A DNA stretch of 64,000 nucleotides from Kitasatospora sp. NBC_01266. GTDB taxonomy: Bacteria; Actinomycetota; Actinomycetes; Streptomycetales; Streptomycetaceae. Where the stretch lies: NCBI RefSeq assembly GCF_036242395.1, contig NZ_CP108458.1:7874001-7938000 (forward strand), written 5' to 3'. This document shows positions 43,360 to 51,565 of the stretch, one piece after another. The first letter of the stretch is position 1. Each line of letters opens with the position of its first letter. The notes below the pieces were generated by a model. It saw nothing but the letters and a program-made list of their open reading frames with translations, ran no database searches and had not been told where the DNA came from. The position numbers and the translations under genes are program-made.

Positions 43360-44265
43360 CTACGACGCTCCGCACGCGGCCAGTGCGGTTCGCGCCAGTG
43401 CGCGCAGCCAGGTGTGGGCGTGGTCGGTGTCGTAGCGCTGATGCCACGACAGGTAAACCGGTGCCGACGGTAGTTCGAGCGGCAGGGGGAGCACGACCAG
43501 ACCGAGGCCGGCGGCCGCGGTGCGTGTGGTGACTTCGGGGACGCTGATCAGGAGATCGGAGCCGCGCGCGAACTCCAGCGCGGCCGCTTCCGTGGGCGCG
43601 GCCGCCACCACCCGGCGGGTGAGGCCGAGCCGAGCGAGGGCGTCGTCGACGGCGTTGCTGAGGTTTCCACGTCGCGAGACGGTGACGTGTTCGGCGGCGG
43701 CGTACCGCTCTGTGGTGACGGTTCGGGCGCGGGTGAGGGGGTGCCCCTGCCGCACGACGGCGACGAGGCGGGTCTCGCCCACCTTCTCGGCGCGGATGTC
43801 GGGTGCGCTCGGACGGTTGGCGTTCGCCTCCAGATCGACCGCGCCGCGTCGCAGTTCGGGGGTGTCGGTGCTGGATTCCGCGACGAAGCGCAGTCGCACG
43901 CCCGGCGCCTGTCCGCGTACGGCCGCGAGCAGCGCGGGGCCGCTGAGGGCGACCAGGGAATCGTGCCAGCGGAGTGTGAAGGTGCGTTCCAGCGTGGCCG
44001 GATCGAGTTCGCGGCTCGGTGCCAGCACGCCCCGGACCTGGTGCAGCAGCTCGTGCACCTGCTCCCGGACGGCGATCGCATAGGGCGTCGGGGTCATGGT
44101 GCGGCCGGTGCGCACCAGGATCTGGTCCCCGGTCGTGCGCCGGATCCGGCCCAGACTCCGGCTCATCGCGGGAGCGGTGACGTGCAGTCGTGCGGCCGCC
44201 CCGGCCACGCTGCCCTCCTCCAGCAGCGCGTCGAGCGCGGTGAGCAGATTCAAATCCAATTGCAT
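43360..44265 (-). CDS. LysR-family transcriptional regulator
   Basis: A 301-aa regulator. The N-terminal winged HTH is at residues ~1-60 (MQLDLNLLTALDALLEEGSV, then AAARLHVTAPAMSRSLGRIR), and the substrate-binding domain follows (RLVAVVRQGHPL, LLISVPEVTTRTAA). ATG 44265 is chosen because family members begin just before DLNLL; ATGs upstream at 44292 and 44334 are less likely. It is divergent from the IMPase-like gene with ~140 bp between, the usual LysR arrangement, so that gene and the F420-reductase-like gene are probable targets. Confidence 0.92.
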   Translation of the reverse strand: MQLDLNLLTALDALLEEGSVAGAAARLHVTAPAMSRSLGRIRRTTGDQILVRTGRTMTPTPYAIAVREQVHELLHQVRGVLAPSRELDPATLERTFTLRWHDSLVALSGPALLAAVRGQAPGVRLRFVAESSTDTPELRRGAVDLEANANRPSAPDIRAEKVGETRLVAVVRQGHPLTRARTVTTERYAAAEHVTVSRRGNLSNAVDDALARLGLTRRVVAAAPTEAAALEFARGSDLLISVPEVTTRTAAAGLGLVVLPLPLELPSAPVYLSWHQRYDTDHAHTWLRALARTALAACGAS

Positions 44266-44405
44266 GGGAGTAATCCCAGCCGTGCTTGACATGCATTTGA
44301 TGTTAATGGAGGGGGTGGATAGCGTCGTCACCACGGCGCAGGACGGAATGCGCGTCCTGGCCCGAAATCCTCTTCAACGCCCCTTGCTCAGATGGGAGTT
44401 CCACC

Positions 44406-45224
44406 ATGTCCGAAACGCTTCGGACCACTGACGTCACCGGCTCCGACGCCGGCCTGCTCGACCGGACCGCGGCCGCCGTGCGTGAGGCCGGTTCGGCACT
44501 GCGCGAGCGGTACGGCGAGGTGGTCCCCTACCGGACCCGCGACGAGCTGATGAGCGCGCTCGCCGCCAACGACGACACGGCCCTCGGCATCCTGCGTCCC
44601 CGCCTCACGAGCCTGCGCCCGGACGCCGGCTGGGTGGCGGACGAGCTGGACGGCGGGGCGCTGCCGCCCGGCGAGTGGTGGGTCGTGGATCCGGCCGAAG
44701 GCAACGTCAACCACCTGCACGCCCTGCCGGAGTGGGCGGTGACCGCCACCCTCGTGCGCGACAACCAGCCGGTGCTCACCGTGGTCCACCTGCCGTTGAC
44801 CGGCGAGACCTACACCGCGCTCACCGGCGCGGGCGCCCACCTCGACGGCCGGCGGCTGAACGTCTCCCGGACCGCGGACCTCGGCCTGAGCATCGTGGCC
44901 ACCAGCCAGGCCCGGCCGGACGAGGACGAGAAGGTCGTGCGGCGCGTCGGCTCCTCGATCACCGCGATGCTCCTCGACGCACTCGTCGTCCGCGTCGCCG
45001 TACCCGCGACCCTGCACCTGCTGAACGTGGCCGCCGGCCGGCTCGACGCCTTCTGGCAGTTCGCCGGCGCCCGAGCGGACCTGCTGCCCGGCGCGCTCCT
45101 CGTCACCGAGGCCGGCGGACGGATCTCCGACGCCAAGGGCCGCCCCTGGACCCCGCAGAGCGAAAGCTTCCTGGCCGCCGCGCCCGGCGTCCACGCCGAG
45201 GCCGTCGCCACGCTTTCACGCTGA
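44406..45224 (+). CDS. Inositol-monophosphatase-family protein with altered metal site
   Basis: A 272-aa member of the IMPase/FBPase/CysQ fold. WWVVDPAEGNVNHLHALPEWAVTATLV aligns with the family's WxVDPLDGTxNFxHGxPxxxVSxAL. The second Asp of DPLDGT is replaced by Glu and Gly-Thr by Gly-Asn; the C-terminal WxxAGARADLLPGALLVTEAGG corresponds to WDxAAGxLIxxEAGG with Asp kept but the spacing changed. It may be catalytically altered. The SD GGGAG precedes the ATG. It is divergent from LysR and 42 bp upstream of the reductase-like gene. Confidence 0.85.
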   Translation: MSETLRTTDVTGSDAGLLDRTAAAVREAGSALRERYGEVVPYRTRDELMSALAANDDTALGILRPRLTSLRPDAGWVADELDGGALPPGEWWVVDPAEGNVNHLHALPEWAVTATLVRDNQPVLTVVHLPLTGETYTALTGAGAHLDGRRLNVSRTADLGLSIVATSQARPDEDEKVVRRVGSSITAMLLDALVVRVAVPATLHLLNVAAGRLDAFWQFAGARADLLPGALLVTEAGGRISDAKGRPWTPQSESFLAAAPGVHAEAVATLSR

Positions 45225-45266
45225 CTCTGCACCACAACCCGCACGCACGGAAGGAACCAGATCATC

Positions 45267-45863
45267 ATGACCACGATCGCCGTTCTCGGAAACGGCCGCG
45301 TCGGCGGCAACCTGGCCACCGCCCTCACCCGGGCCGGACATGAGGTGACCGTGGCGGACCGCGCGCCGGGTGCCGCCGCCGACGCCGCCCGAACAGCCCG
45401 GATCGTCATCAACGCCACCCCGGGCGCCGGCTCCCTGGACCTGCTCGCCGCCCTGCGCGACGAACTGCGCGACAAGATCCTCGTCGACGTCTCCAACGCC
45501 ACCATCGACGGACCGGACGGACTGCCCGCCGACCTGCTCTACCCCGGCTCGAGCCTCGCCGAGCAACTCCAGGAAGCGCTCCCCGAAACACACGTCGTCA
45601 AGACCCTCAACACCATGCTCTTCCCGGTGATGACCGCGCCGGCCACGCTCACCCAGACGCCCACGGTGTTCGTCTCCGGCGAGGACCCCAGGGCCAAGCA
45701 GACCGTCCGCGAACTCCTCACCGACCTCGGCTGGCGCACGGAGTGGATCACCGACCTCGGCGGGATCCGGACCGCCCGCGCCACGGAGGCCGCGATCCTG
45801 TTCGTACCCCACGTGATCCGCTCCAGCGGATTCGTCCCCTTCGCGATTTCGATCACCCGCTGA
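45267..45863 (+). CDS. NADPH-dependent F420-reductase-like (NAD(P)-binding) protein
   Basis: A 198-aa Rossmann protein. The N-terminal NADP site is TIAVLGNGRVGGNLATALTRAGHEV (GxGxxG form), followed by VINATPGAGSLDLLA, ILVDVSNA and HVVKTLNTMLFPVM, the order seen in F420H2:NADP+ oxidoreductase and related short reductases. GAAGGAA precedes the ATG. It is 42 bp after the IMPase-like gene, likely one operon under the divergent LysR. Reaction not proven. Confidence 0.88.
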   Translation: MTTIAVLGNGRVGGNLATALTRAGHEVTVADRAPGAAADAARTARIVINATPGAGSLDLLAALRDELRDKILVDVSNATIDGPDGLPADLLYPGSSLAEQLQEALPETHVVKTLNTMLFPVMTAPATLTQTPTVFVSGEDPRAKQTVRELLTDLGWRTEWITDLGGIRTARATEAAILFVPHVIRSSGFVPFAISITR

Positions 45864-46516
45864 CCCCGGACCGCGGTGCCTCCAGCGACACAGCAGCAGG
45901 CGGTCGCTCGCGAGATGTCGAACCCGGCGCCGAGGGGCTTGTCGGGTGGACTCGGGCCTCCGCAGAAGCGGTGAGGGCCTGCGGACACACCGCGTAGCCG
46001 GAGCCCTGAGGCACGGCGGGGCCGGGGGCGCCTGCTTCCGACAGGTTCGACATCGGGGTGACCGCCGAGGGGGCGAACTACGGCAGTTCACCCGGCGACG
46101 AGGGTGGTTGGACCTCATCGGCCAGGACGGTCGGGGACTCCGGGGCTACAGTGGTCAGGGTCTCCAACACGGCGTACCAGCCGCCGGAACGCACCGCCTC
46201 CGCGACCATGTGCCTGCCCGTCGACCCGTGCCGACCAGGCGTGCTGGGGTGGGGGCCGCAGGGAGCCGGCCGGCGGCTTGGGCGGTCCGGCGAAGGTCGG
46301 CCTCGGCCCGTACCGCGATCGGCGGAGAGACCATCGGAGACACGGCGGCCGCTGACCGAGTGCGCCGTTGGGCGGGCAAGGAAGAGCGTCGACTGCACGG
46401 CTGGGCAGGCTCGCCCGTGTCGGATGGACAGCCGGCGCGTGGGAAGATCGGTTCCCCGAAACCATCCGCACCAGAGCGGTCGGCGAAGCCGTCCGAATCG
46501 TCATCGAGGAGCAGCT
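45864..46516. other. 650-bp gap, no supported gene
   Basis: Open frames exist on both strands because of GC content, but none shows codon-position bias, a ribosome-binding site or a recognisable motif. It may be decayed sequence. Confidence 0.5.
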
Positions 46517-47074
46517 GTGACCGAGCGGCCCGGCCCGCAGCAGCGCATCGCCGACACCATCCGCCCGGCGATGCTCAACGGCCTGCAGGATGTCGAGCTG
46601 ATCGGCAACCCGGGCACCGAGCGCATCAACGAATGGGTCGACTGGATTGCGGCAGTCATCGCCGGCCAGGTCGTGCAGTCGATCGCAGCCGAACGCGACG
46701 CCTTCGCGGACCGGGTGGACACCCTCACACACGTCGCCAGGCGCAACCAGGAGGGATACAAGGATGCGACCCGAGACGTGCAGCGACTTGAGGCCCGTGT
46801 CGCTGAGCTGGAAGCGGAGCTGACGCAGCTGCGTGCACCCGGAGTCGTGGTCCCCGGCCCGGGGGTGGAACTCGACGCGGGATCGGCAGCCGGCAAGCCT
46901 GCCCAGTCCCTCCGGGACCGGCTCCGCGCCAAGTACCCCGTGACCGCAGAGGCTCTGGACCGCCGGGATGCCGAGGCCTATCCGAGCCGGAACGCCGAGG
47001 GCTGCCCGCATTACCCGAACGACCTGCCGCACCCGTTGAGCTGCCCCGGGCACGATGAGCCTGTGGCACTGTGA
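46517..47074 (+). CDS. Hypothetical coiled-coil protein, possibly phage/plasmid-related
   Basis: A 185-aa protein from GTG 46517 with GAGGAG 5 nt upstream. Residues 1-60 form a helical region (RIADTIRPAMLNGLQDVELIG, INEWVDWIAAVIAGQVVQ). Residues ~60-115 are a heptad-like coiled coil (RDVQRLEARVAELEAELTQLR). The C-terminus ends with Cys/His-containing GCPHYPNDLPHPLSCPGHDEP, which could bind metal. No family recognised. It stands alone. Confidence 0.65.
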   Translation: MTERPGPQQRIADTIRPAMLNGLQDVELIGNPGTERINEWVDWIAAVIAGQVVQSIAAERDAFADRVDTLTHVARRNQEGYKDATRDVQRLEARVAELEAELTQLRAPGVVVPGPGVELDAGSAAGKPAQSLRDRLRAKYPVTAEALDRRDAEAYPSRNAEGCPHYPNDLPHPLSCPGHDEPVAL

Positions 47075-47194
47075 CTTCCCGCTGACGTCCCGGCTGCACA
47101 GACACGTGGCGCAGGATTCTGAGGTGCCGGCACGACTACGGTGATCCCGGCAAGCGGGTATGACAGAACGCCGGACCCCCGGCCGCGGCGTCAG

Positions 47195-47490
47195 TCGTAC
47201 GGCGCCGACCGCGCCAGGAGGGCGCGCCGCGGGGCCCCGCGTGCTCGCGGGTGATGCGGACGATCTCGTGCCAGAAGGGCGCCGCGGTGAGACAGGTGCC
47301 GAGCGCGGCCATGATTCCCAGGGCCACGTCGACGCTGATCCGGCCCTCCTCGGTCCAGTAGACGTCCCGCAGGGTCGGCAGCAGCGCGAACTCGTCAGCC
47401 GCCCCGGATGCCGTGGGTGATCAGCCGGACGGTGCCGAAGGTCGTACCGAAGACGGTCCAGGTCACCAGGAGGGACCGCTTGGTCGGTGT
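47195..47490 (-). pseudogene. Frameshifted membrane-protein remnant
   Basis: Two - strand frames join into one protein-like sequence: KRSLLVTWTVFGTTFGTVRL / ITHGIRGG then, after a shift, DEFALLPTLRDVYWTEEGRI and VDVALGIMAALGTCLTAAPF. The pieces are hydrophobic and have protein-like composition, but a stop and frame change separate them and no start is seen. Likely decayed integral membrane protein. Confidence 0.45.
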
Positions 47491-47651
47491 CAGGTGGGTG
47501 GCGGCAGCCTGGCTCCACCGATGTGCCAGGCTTGTCGGCGGGGAGCCGCGCGGGGCTCCCCGCGATCTGCCACCCGGTCGGCGCAGGCCGCTGCCGCCGG
47601 CCCGACGGCGAAAGGCCCGACAGAGGAGGCAGAGCGGCCGAGCCTGCCCTC

Positions 47652-47807
47652 CGGGTACGGTGACAGGGTGTTCGACGGGCTGAGGGTTTCCAGCAGCGCT
47701 TCGGCCTGGTGCACGTCGACTTCGAGACGCAGGCGCGCACGCCGAAGGCCTCGTACGCCTGGTATCGCGACCTGATCGCCGCCCACCGGGTACGGCACGG
47801 ACGGTAG
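47652..47807 (+). pseudogene. GH1 3'-end remnant, copy A
   Basis: From 47683 one frame reads QQRFGLVHVDFETQARTPKA then SYAWYRDLIAAHRVRHGR and a TAG stop, matching the last ~40 residues of the intact GH1 gene (41540-41659). The preceding ~30 bp (GTGTTCGACGGGCTGAGG) is a decayed version of the region encoding DNFEWAEG. No start or catalytic region is present. Confidence 0.85.
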
Positions 47808-48058
47808 TTGGGCTCGGGGCCGGAGGCGGCGGCCGTCAGGCGCGATGCAGGTTCGGCGGGGCTCTGCGAGGCAGGCCCATAGCTGCGCACCGAACCCGGG
47901 GAAGAGATGACAAGGTGTTCGACAGGTCCGATGGTCTTCACCAGTGGTTCATCCGCTGGCCCGCACCAATCGGAAGGTCGGCCCCGACAGAATGCTCCGC
48001 GTGGTTCGTCGCCCGCGCGTACCGGCGGCTCGACGCCATCGGCAGCTGTGGTGGTGAT

Positions 48059-48256
48059 ATGGAATGGGCCTGCCACCGGGGCGACTTGCTGTTCTCGCTG
48101 GTGCCCATCGGCGGGTGCTTCCTCGTCCTGTTCGGCGTGCTGGCTGTGCTTGCCTTCTCGGCCGGCGACCGGGCGGCGACCTCGCTGCTGCCCGGTACGG
48201 TCGTGCTCGGCGCCGCGGTCTGTGTGCTGCTGGACGCCGTGTTGGGCCCGGGGTAG
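48059..48256 (+). CDS. Possible small two-helix membrane protein
   Basis: A 65-aa frame from ATG 48059 has two hydrophobic segments (LVPIGGCFLVLFGVLAVLAF and GTVVLGAAVCVLLDAVL) and is followed at once by a perfect hairpin. There is only a weak ribosome-binding site (GGTGGTG). The frame extends upstream to 47915 without membrane character. Modest support. Confidence 0.4.
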   Translation: MEWACHRGDLLFSLVPIGGCFLVLFGVLAVLAFSAGDRAATSLLPGTVVLGAAVCVLLDAVLGPG

Positions 48257-48268
48257 TACCCCGGGCCC
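48244..48268. terminator. Perfect 12-bp-arm hairpin
   Basis: GGGCCCGGGGTA and TACCCCGGGCCC pair around one base. It lies between the convergent small membrane ORF and the ammonium transporter gene and likely terminates both. Confidence 0.75.
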
Positions 48269-48299
48269 CTCCAGACCGACAGGCGCTAGGGCCGAGGCG

Positions 48300-49559
48300 T
48301 CACGGCTCGGTCAGTACGTACGCGGTCTCACCGTGGTGGCTGAGGTCGAGCCCGCGCGCTTCCTCCGCCTCGGAGACCCGGTCGCCGATCAGCCTCTTGA
48401 GAACCAGGGCGATGGCGAGCGTCACCGCCACGGTGTAGCTGAAAGCCGCGCCGACGCCGATCGCCTGCCTGCCCAGCTGTGTCAGACCGCCGCCGTAGAA
48501 CAGGCCGTTCGCCCCGGCCGGGTTGATCGACCTGGTGGCGAACAGGCCGACCGCGAGGGCGCCGAACACGCCGCCCACCAGGTGCACGCCCACCACGTCC
48601 AAGGCGTCGTCGTAGCCGAGGCGGTGCTTCCAGTCGACGGCGAACTCGCAGAGCACGCCGGCCGCCGCCCCGATCGCGAGCGCGCCGAGCGGGCTGACGA
48701 ACCCGGCGCACGGCGTGATCGCGGCCAGGCCGGCGACGGCACCCCCGGCCGCGCCGACCGTGCTGGTCCTGCCGTGCCGGAGCCTCTCCACGGCCAGCCA
48801 GCCGAGCAGCGCCGCGGCGCCCGCGGTGTTCGTGTTGAGGAACGCGCTGGCGGCCAACTCGTTGGCGCCGAGGGCGGAGCCGCCGTTGAAGCCGAACCAG
48901 CCGAACCACAGGATCCCCGCGCCGACCAGCATCAGGGGCAGGCTGCTCTGCGGCATCTGCCGGCTCGGCCAGCCGTTGCGCTTGCCCAGGACGATCGCCA
49001 TGACGAGCGCGGCGGCGCCCGCAGTGGTGTGCACGACGATCCCTCCGGCGAAGTCGAGCACGCCGAGCCTGGCGGCCCATCCGGTCGGTGAGAATATCCA
49101 GTGGGCGACCGGGCTGTAGACCAGCAGTGACCACAGGACGACGAACGGCACGAACGTGCTGAACCGCCAGCGGTCCGCCGTGGCCCCGGTGATGAGCGAC
49201 GGGGTGATCACGGCGAACATCATCTGGTAGACGACGAAGACGAGCGGCGGAATGGCCATCGCACTGCTCCCGGTGAAGCCGGGAACCACCTGGTCCAGAT
49301 GGGCGAGACCGGCGAAATGCAGATCGCCGATGAATCCGTCGCCCTTTCCGAAGGCGAGGGTGTAGCCGACCAGCACCCACGCCACGCTCACCAGCGCGAT
49401 GGCCATGAAGTTCTGCATCAACATACTCATGACGTGCTTCGCGCGGACCATGCCGCCGTAGAAGAACGCGACGCCCGGCGTCATGAAGAGGACGAGTGCT
49501 GCGCTGACCAGTACCCAGGCGGTCGAACCGGAGTCGACCCGTGCGAAGTCAAATGTCAT
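48300..49559 (-). CDS. amt: Ammonium transporter (Amt family)
   Basis: A 419-aa inner-membrane channel for ammonium with 11 predicted helices. Signature stretches include FMTPGVAFFYGGMVRAKHVM, DFAGGIVVHTTAGAAALVMA (with the pore histidine), LWFGWFGFNGGSALGAN and DALDVVGVHLVGGVFGALAVG (second pore histidine). GGAAGG lies 5 nt before ATG 49559. No glnK or glnD follows, unlike the classic Streptomyces amtB-glnK-glnD operon, so this is probably a second Amt paralogue. Confidence 0.95.
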   Translation of the reverse strand: MTFDFARVDSGSTAWVLVSAALVLFMTPGVAFFYGGMVRAKHVMSMLMQNFMAIALVSVAWVLVGYTLAFGKGDGFIGDLHFAGLAHLDQVVPGFTGSSAMAIPPLVFVVYQMMFAVITPSLITGATADRWRFSTFVPFVVLWSLLVYSPVAHWIFSPTGWAARLGVLDFAGGIVVHTTAGAAALVMAIVLGKRNGWPSRQMPQSSLPLMLVGAGILWFGWFGFNGGSALGANELAASAFLNTNTAGAAALLGWLAVERLRHGRTSTVGAAGGAVAGLAAITPCAGFVSPLGALAIGAAAGVLCEFAVDWKHRLGYDDALDVVGVHLVGGVFGALAVGLFATRSINPAGANGLFYGGGLTQLGRQAIGVGAAFSYTVAVTLAIALVLKRLIGDRVSEAEEARGLDLSHHGETAYVLTEP

Positions 49560-50044
49560 GAGGCCTTCCGAGGCCGGATGCGGATGGCGCGGATCAGGGG
49601 TTCGAGGCGCGCCGACGGGCTGGAGCCCGGCTGAACCGCCTCGGGGTCTCCGCAGGGGGCGAGCGGGCGCCGGATGGAAAGATAGGCCCAGCCGTCGCGT
49701 TCGCTCAGTCACGGGATGGCAAAAAAAGGGCTCAGCGCCGTTGCTGCGGCCGCCTGTTGGGCATCGTGGCAGGTCACTGCGCCTGGACGGCGGATTCCGG
49801 CCGGCCCGGATCACCCCCGCCTGCCCGGCCTGCCGCAGCGGACGGCGGGGGGATCCTCCGGAGTGTCGAGGCGGTGGCCCGGAAGACAATGCCAGCCTGA
49901 ATTCACCTGGAATCGGCTCGATCTGATGCCAGGTCAGCGAACGTCGCCAACTCCCTTGCACCTTCTGGTCCGGCGCATCCGCTGCCGCGGTGGACTCCCA
50001 TCGGTCCGCCAGCGCGACCGCCCAGGTTCCCAACTCCACATACG
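49560..50044. other. 485-bp gap upstream of amt
   Basis: Contains the amt leader near its left end. I see no gene with a site or motif in the remainder. Confidence 0.5.
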
Positions 50045-50330
50045 GTGAAGGCGAGTCGACGCGTGCGAAACGAGGTCTCACGACGCAAACTCCTGGGCGT
50101 CGCCGGAGCGGTCGCTGCCGGAGCCTCCCTGGGCGCCCTCGCGGCGGGGCCGGCCCAGGCGGCCGCAGCCGATCCGCCCGGCCCACCCCGGCGAGCTGCT
50201 CGTGCTCCCCGGGGACGGCCGGTATGAGGCGCTCAGCCAGGGCTTCAACCAGCGCTGGACCAGCGAGCCGAGGCACACCATCAGGTTGCTGCCGTCGGTG
50301 TACCGGTTAGTGACGGCCTGGCTCGTGGTG
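50045..50330 (+). pseudogene. N-terminal remnant of a Tat-exported FAD-binding (BBE-type) oxidoreductase
   Basis: One frame gives a twin-arginine signal (VSRRKLLGVAGAVAAGASLG, ending AAGPAQAAA). After a +1 shift near nt 50180 the sequence continues as VLPGDGRYEALSQGFNQRWT, the start of the FAD_binding_4 fold. Similarity ends near 50310, so the gene is both frameshifted and truncated. A - strand frame across 50280-50470 (CSNGWFRTDRNQGIANMVGW) may be the tail of a different secreted protein, which would mark a junction. Confidence 0.6.
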
Positions 50331-50540
50331 GCGTTGTGCCAGCCGACCATGTTGGCGATGCCCTGGTTGCGGTCGGTGCGGAACCAGCCGTTGGAGCAGT
50401 CGGTTTTGCTCACGGACCCGTTGGCGTCGGACGGCTGCGAGTCGTCGCTGTGGGGTTCAGCTTCGTCCAAGTGGTGTGCCTGGCCAACTTTGGCTCCAGG
50501 TAGGCAGTTTGGCTTCGTCAGGTCCGGACGTCGGCGGCCC

Positions 50541-50692
50541 GGGTAGGGTGACAGGGTGTTCGGCGGGCTGAGGGGTACAGCCAGCGCTTCGGTCTGGTGC
50601 ACGTCGACTTCGAGACGCAGCGTCGTACGCCGAAGGCGTCGTACGCCTGGTATCGCGAGTTGATTGCCAACCACCGGCTGGGGAGTCGGTGA
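50541..50692 (+). pseudogene. GH1 3'-end remnant, copy B
   Basis: From ~50571 the frame reads GYSQRFGLVHVDFETQRRTP then KASYAWYRELIANHRLGSR and TGA. The ~30 bp before it (GGTGACAGGGTGTTCGGCGG) share the same decayed sequence as copy A, showing that both come from one already-decayed ancestor. Confidence 0.85.
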
Positions 50693-50823
50693 GGCGCGGA
50701 CGAAGGGGGCAGGTCAGGTCCCACCAACTGTTGCGGCCCGCGGTGGAGAAGTGAGTGAACACCTCGCAGCCTTCGAAACCCGAGCCGGTAGCTCTTGTGC
50801 TGCGTACGCCGGCGGCTCTCTTC

Positions 50824-50944
50824 CTAGGCGCCGGCGTGGACATAGGCAGCCCACAGCGAGGGGGACGCCGGGAGTTTGTCGCGGATCCCCCGGATCGCAT
50901 GGTGAAGGGCATGGGCGGCCTGTCGGGTGTCGATGCGGAAGATT
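50824..50944 (-). pseudogene. CHAT-domain C-terminal remnant, copy 1
   Basis: The - strand frame reads DTRQAAHALHHAIRGIRDKL then PASPSLWAAYVHAGA and TAG, the characteristic end of CHAT (caspase-like) proteins. Only ~40 codons remain; the catalytic His/Cys region is absent. It abuts the 3' end of the IS3-type transposase fragment. Confidence 0.65.
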
Positions 50945-50970
50945 TCAAGTCCAGTGAGACGGTCGTGACG

Positions 50971-51565
50971 CTATGAGGTTTGTGGTGCGGGTTCCCTGCG
51001 CTTGGCGGGGTCGTTGATCCACGCTGTCTTCGGGATCTCGGGTGGTCTGGGGCGGCGGCCGAAGCGTTCGGGGTGGCGTGCGTAGGCCTCGGCGAGGGTG
51101 ACGGCCCGCTGGTCGCGGATCTCCTCGGCGGTGCCGAAGTGGACGCTGGCGGGCGTGTGTAGTCCGATGCCTGAGTGCCTGTGCTCGTGGTTGTAGTACG
51201 AGATGAAGGCGTCGAACCATTCGCGGGCGTGGGCCAGGGATTCGAACCGTTCGGGATAGTCGGACATGTACTTGGTGGTCTTGAACTGGGCTTCGCTGTA
51301 GGGGTTGTCGTTGGAGACCTTCGGGCGCGAATGGCTTCTGGTGACGCCGAGGTCGATCAGCAGCTGGGAGACCTTCTTGGAGGTCATGGAGGTGCCGCGG
51401 TCGGCGTGCACGGTCTCGGGGACGATGCCGTTGCGCGTGATGGTGTCGCGGATCAACTCCTCGGCTCGCTCGGCTGATTCGGCCGCCTCGACGGTGTGGC
51501 CGACGATGTAGCGGCTGAAGATGTCGATGATGACGTAGGCGTGGTACCAGATGCCCTTGCTTCCT
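50971..51565 (-). pseudogene. IS3-family transposase (OrfB) 3' fragment
   Basis: About 195 codons of a DDE integrase core: GIWYHAYVIIDIFSRYIVG, then VHADRGTSMTSKKVSQLLIDLGV (second Asp), SNDNPYSEAQFKTTKYMSDYP (the Glu) and HEHRHSGIGLHTP. The first catalytic Asp is in VIIDIFSR. The 5' part, including the HTH and HARDNLDG-like region, is missing; similarity stops exactly where the next element begins at ~51566. Non-functional. Confidence 0.85.

Noticed and set aside
46078..46398. Minus-strand 106-codon frame containing VLETLTTVAPESPTVLADEV
   Set aside because: Partly protein-like, but no ribosome-binding site, no conserved motif and no neighbour. Left as unassigned gap.
46115..48076. Long minus-strand frame across 46.1-48.1 kb
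   Set aside because: Composed of antisense to the coiled-coil gene and debris; no start site, no domain over its length. Only the short membrane-protein remnant within it looks protein-like.
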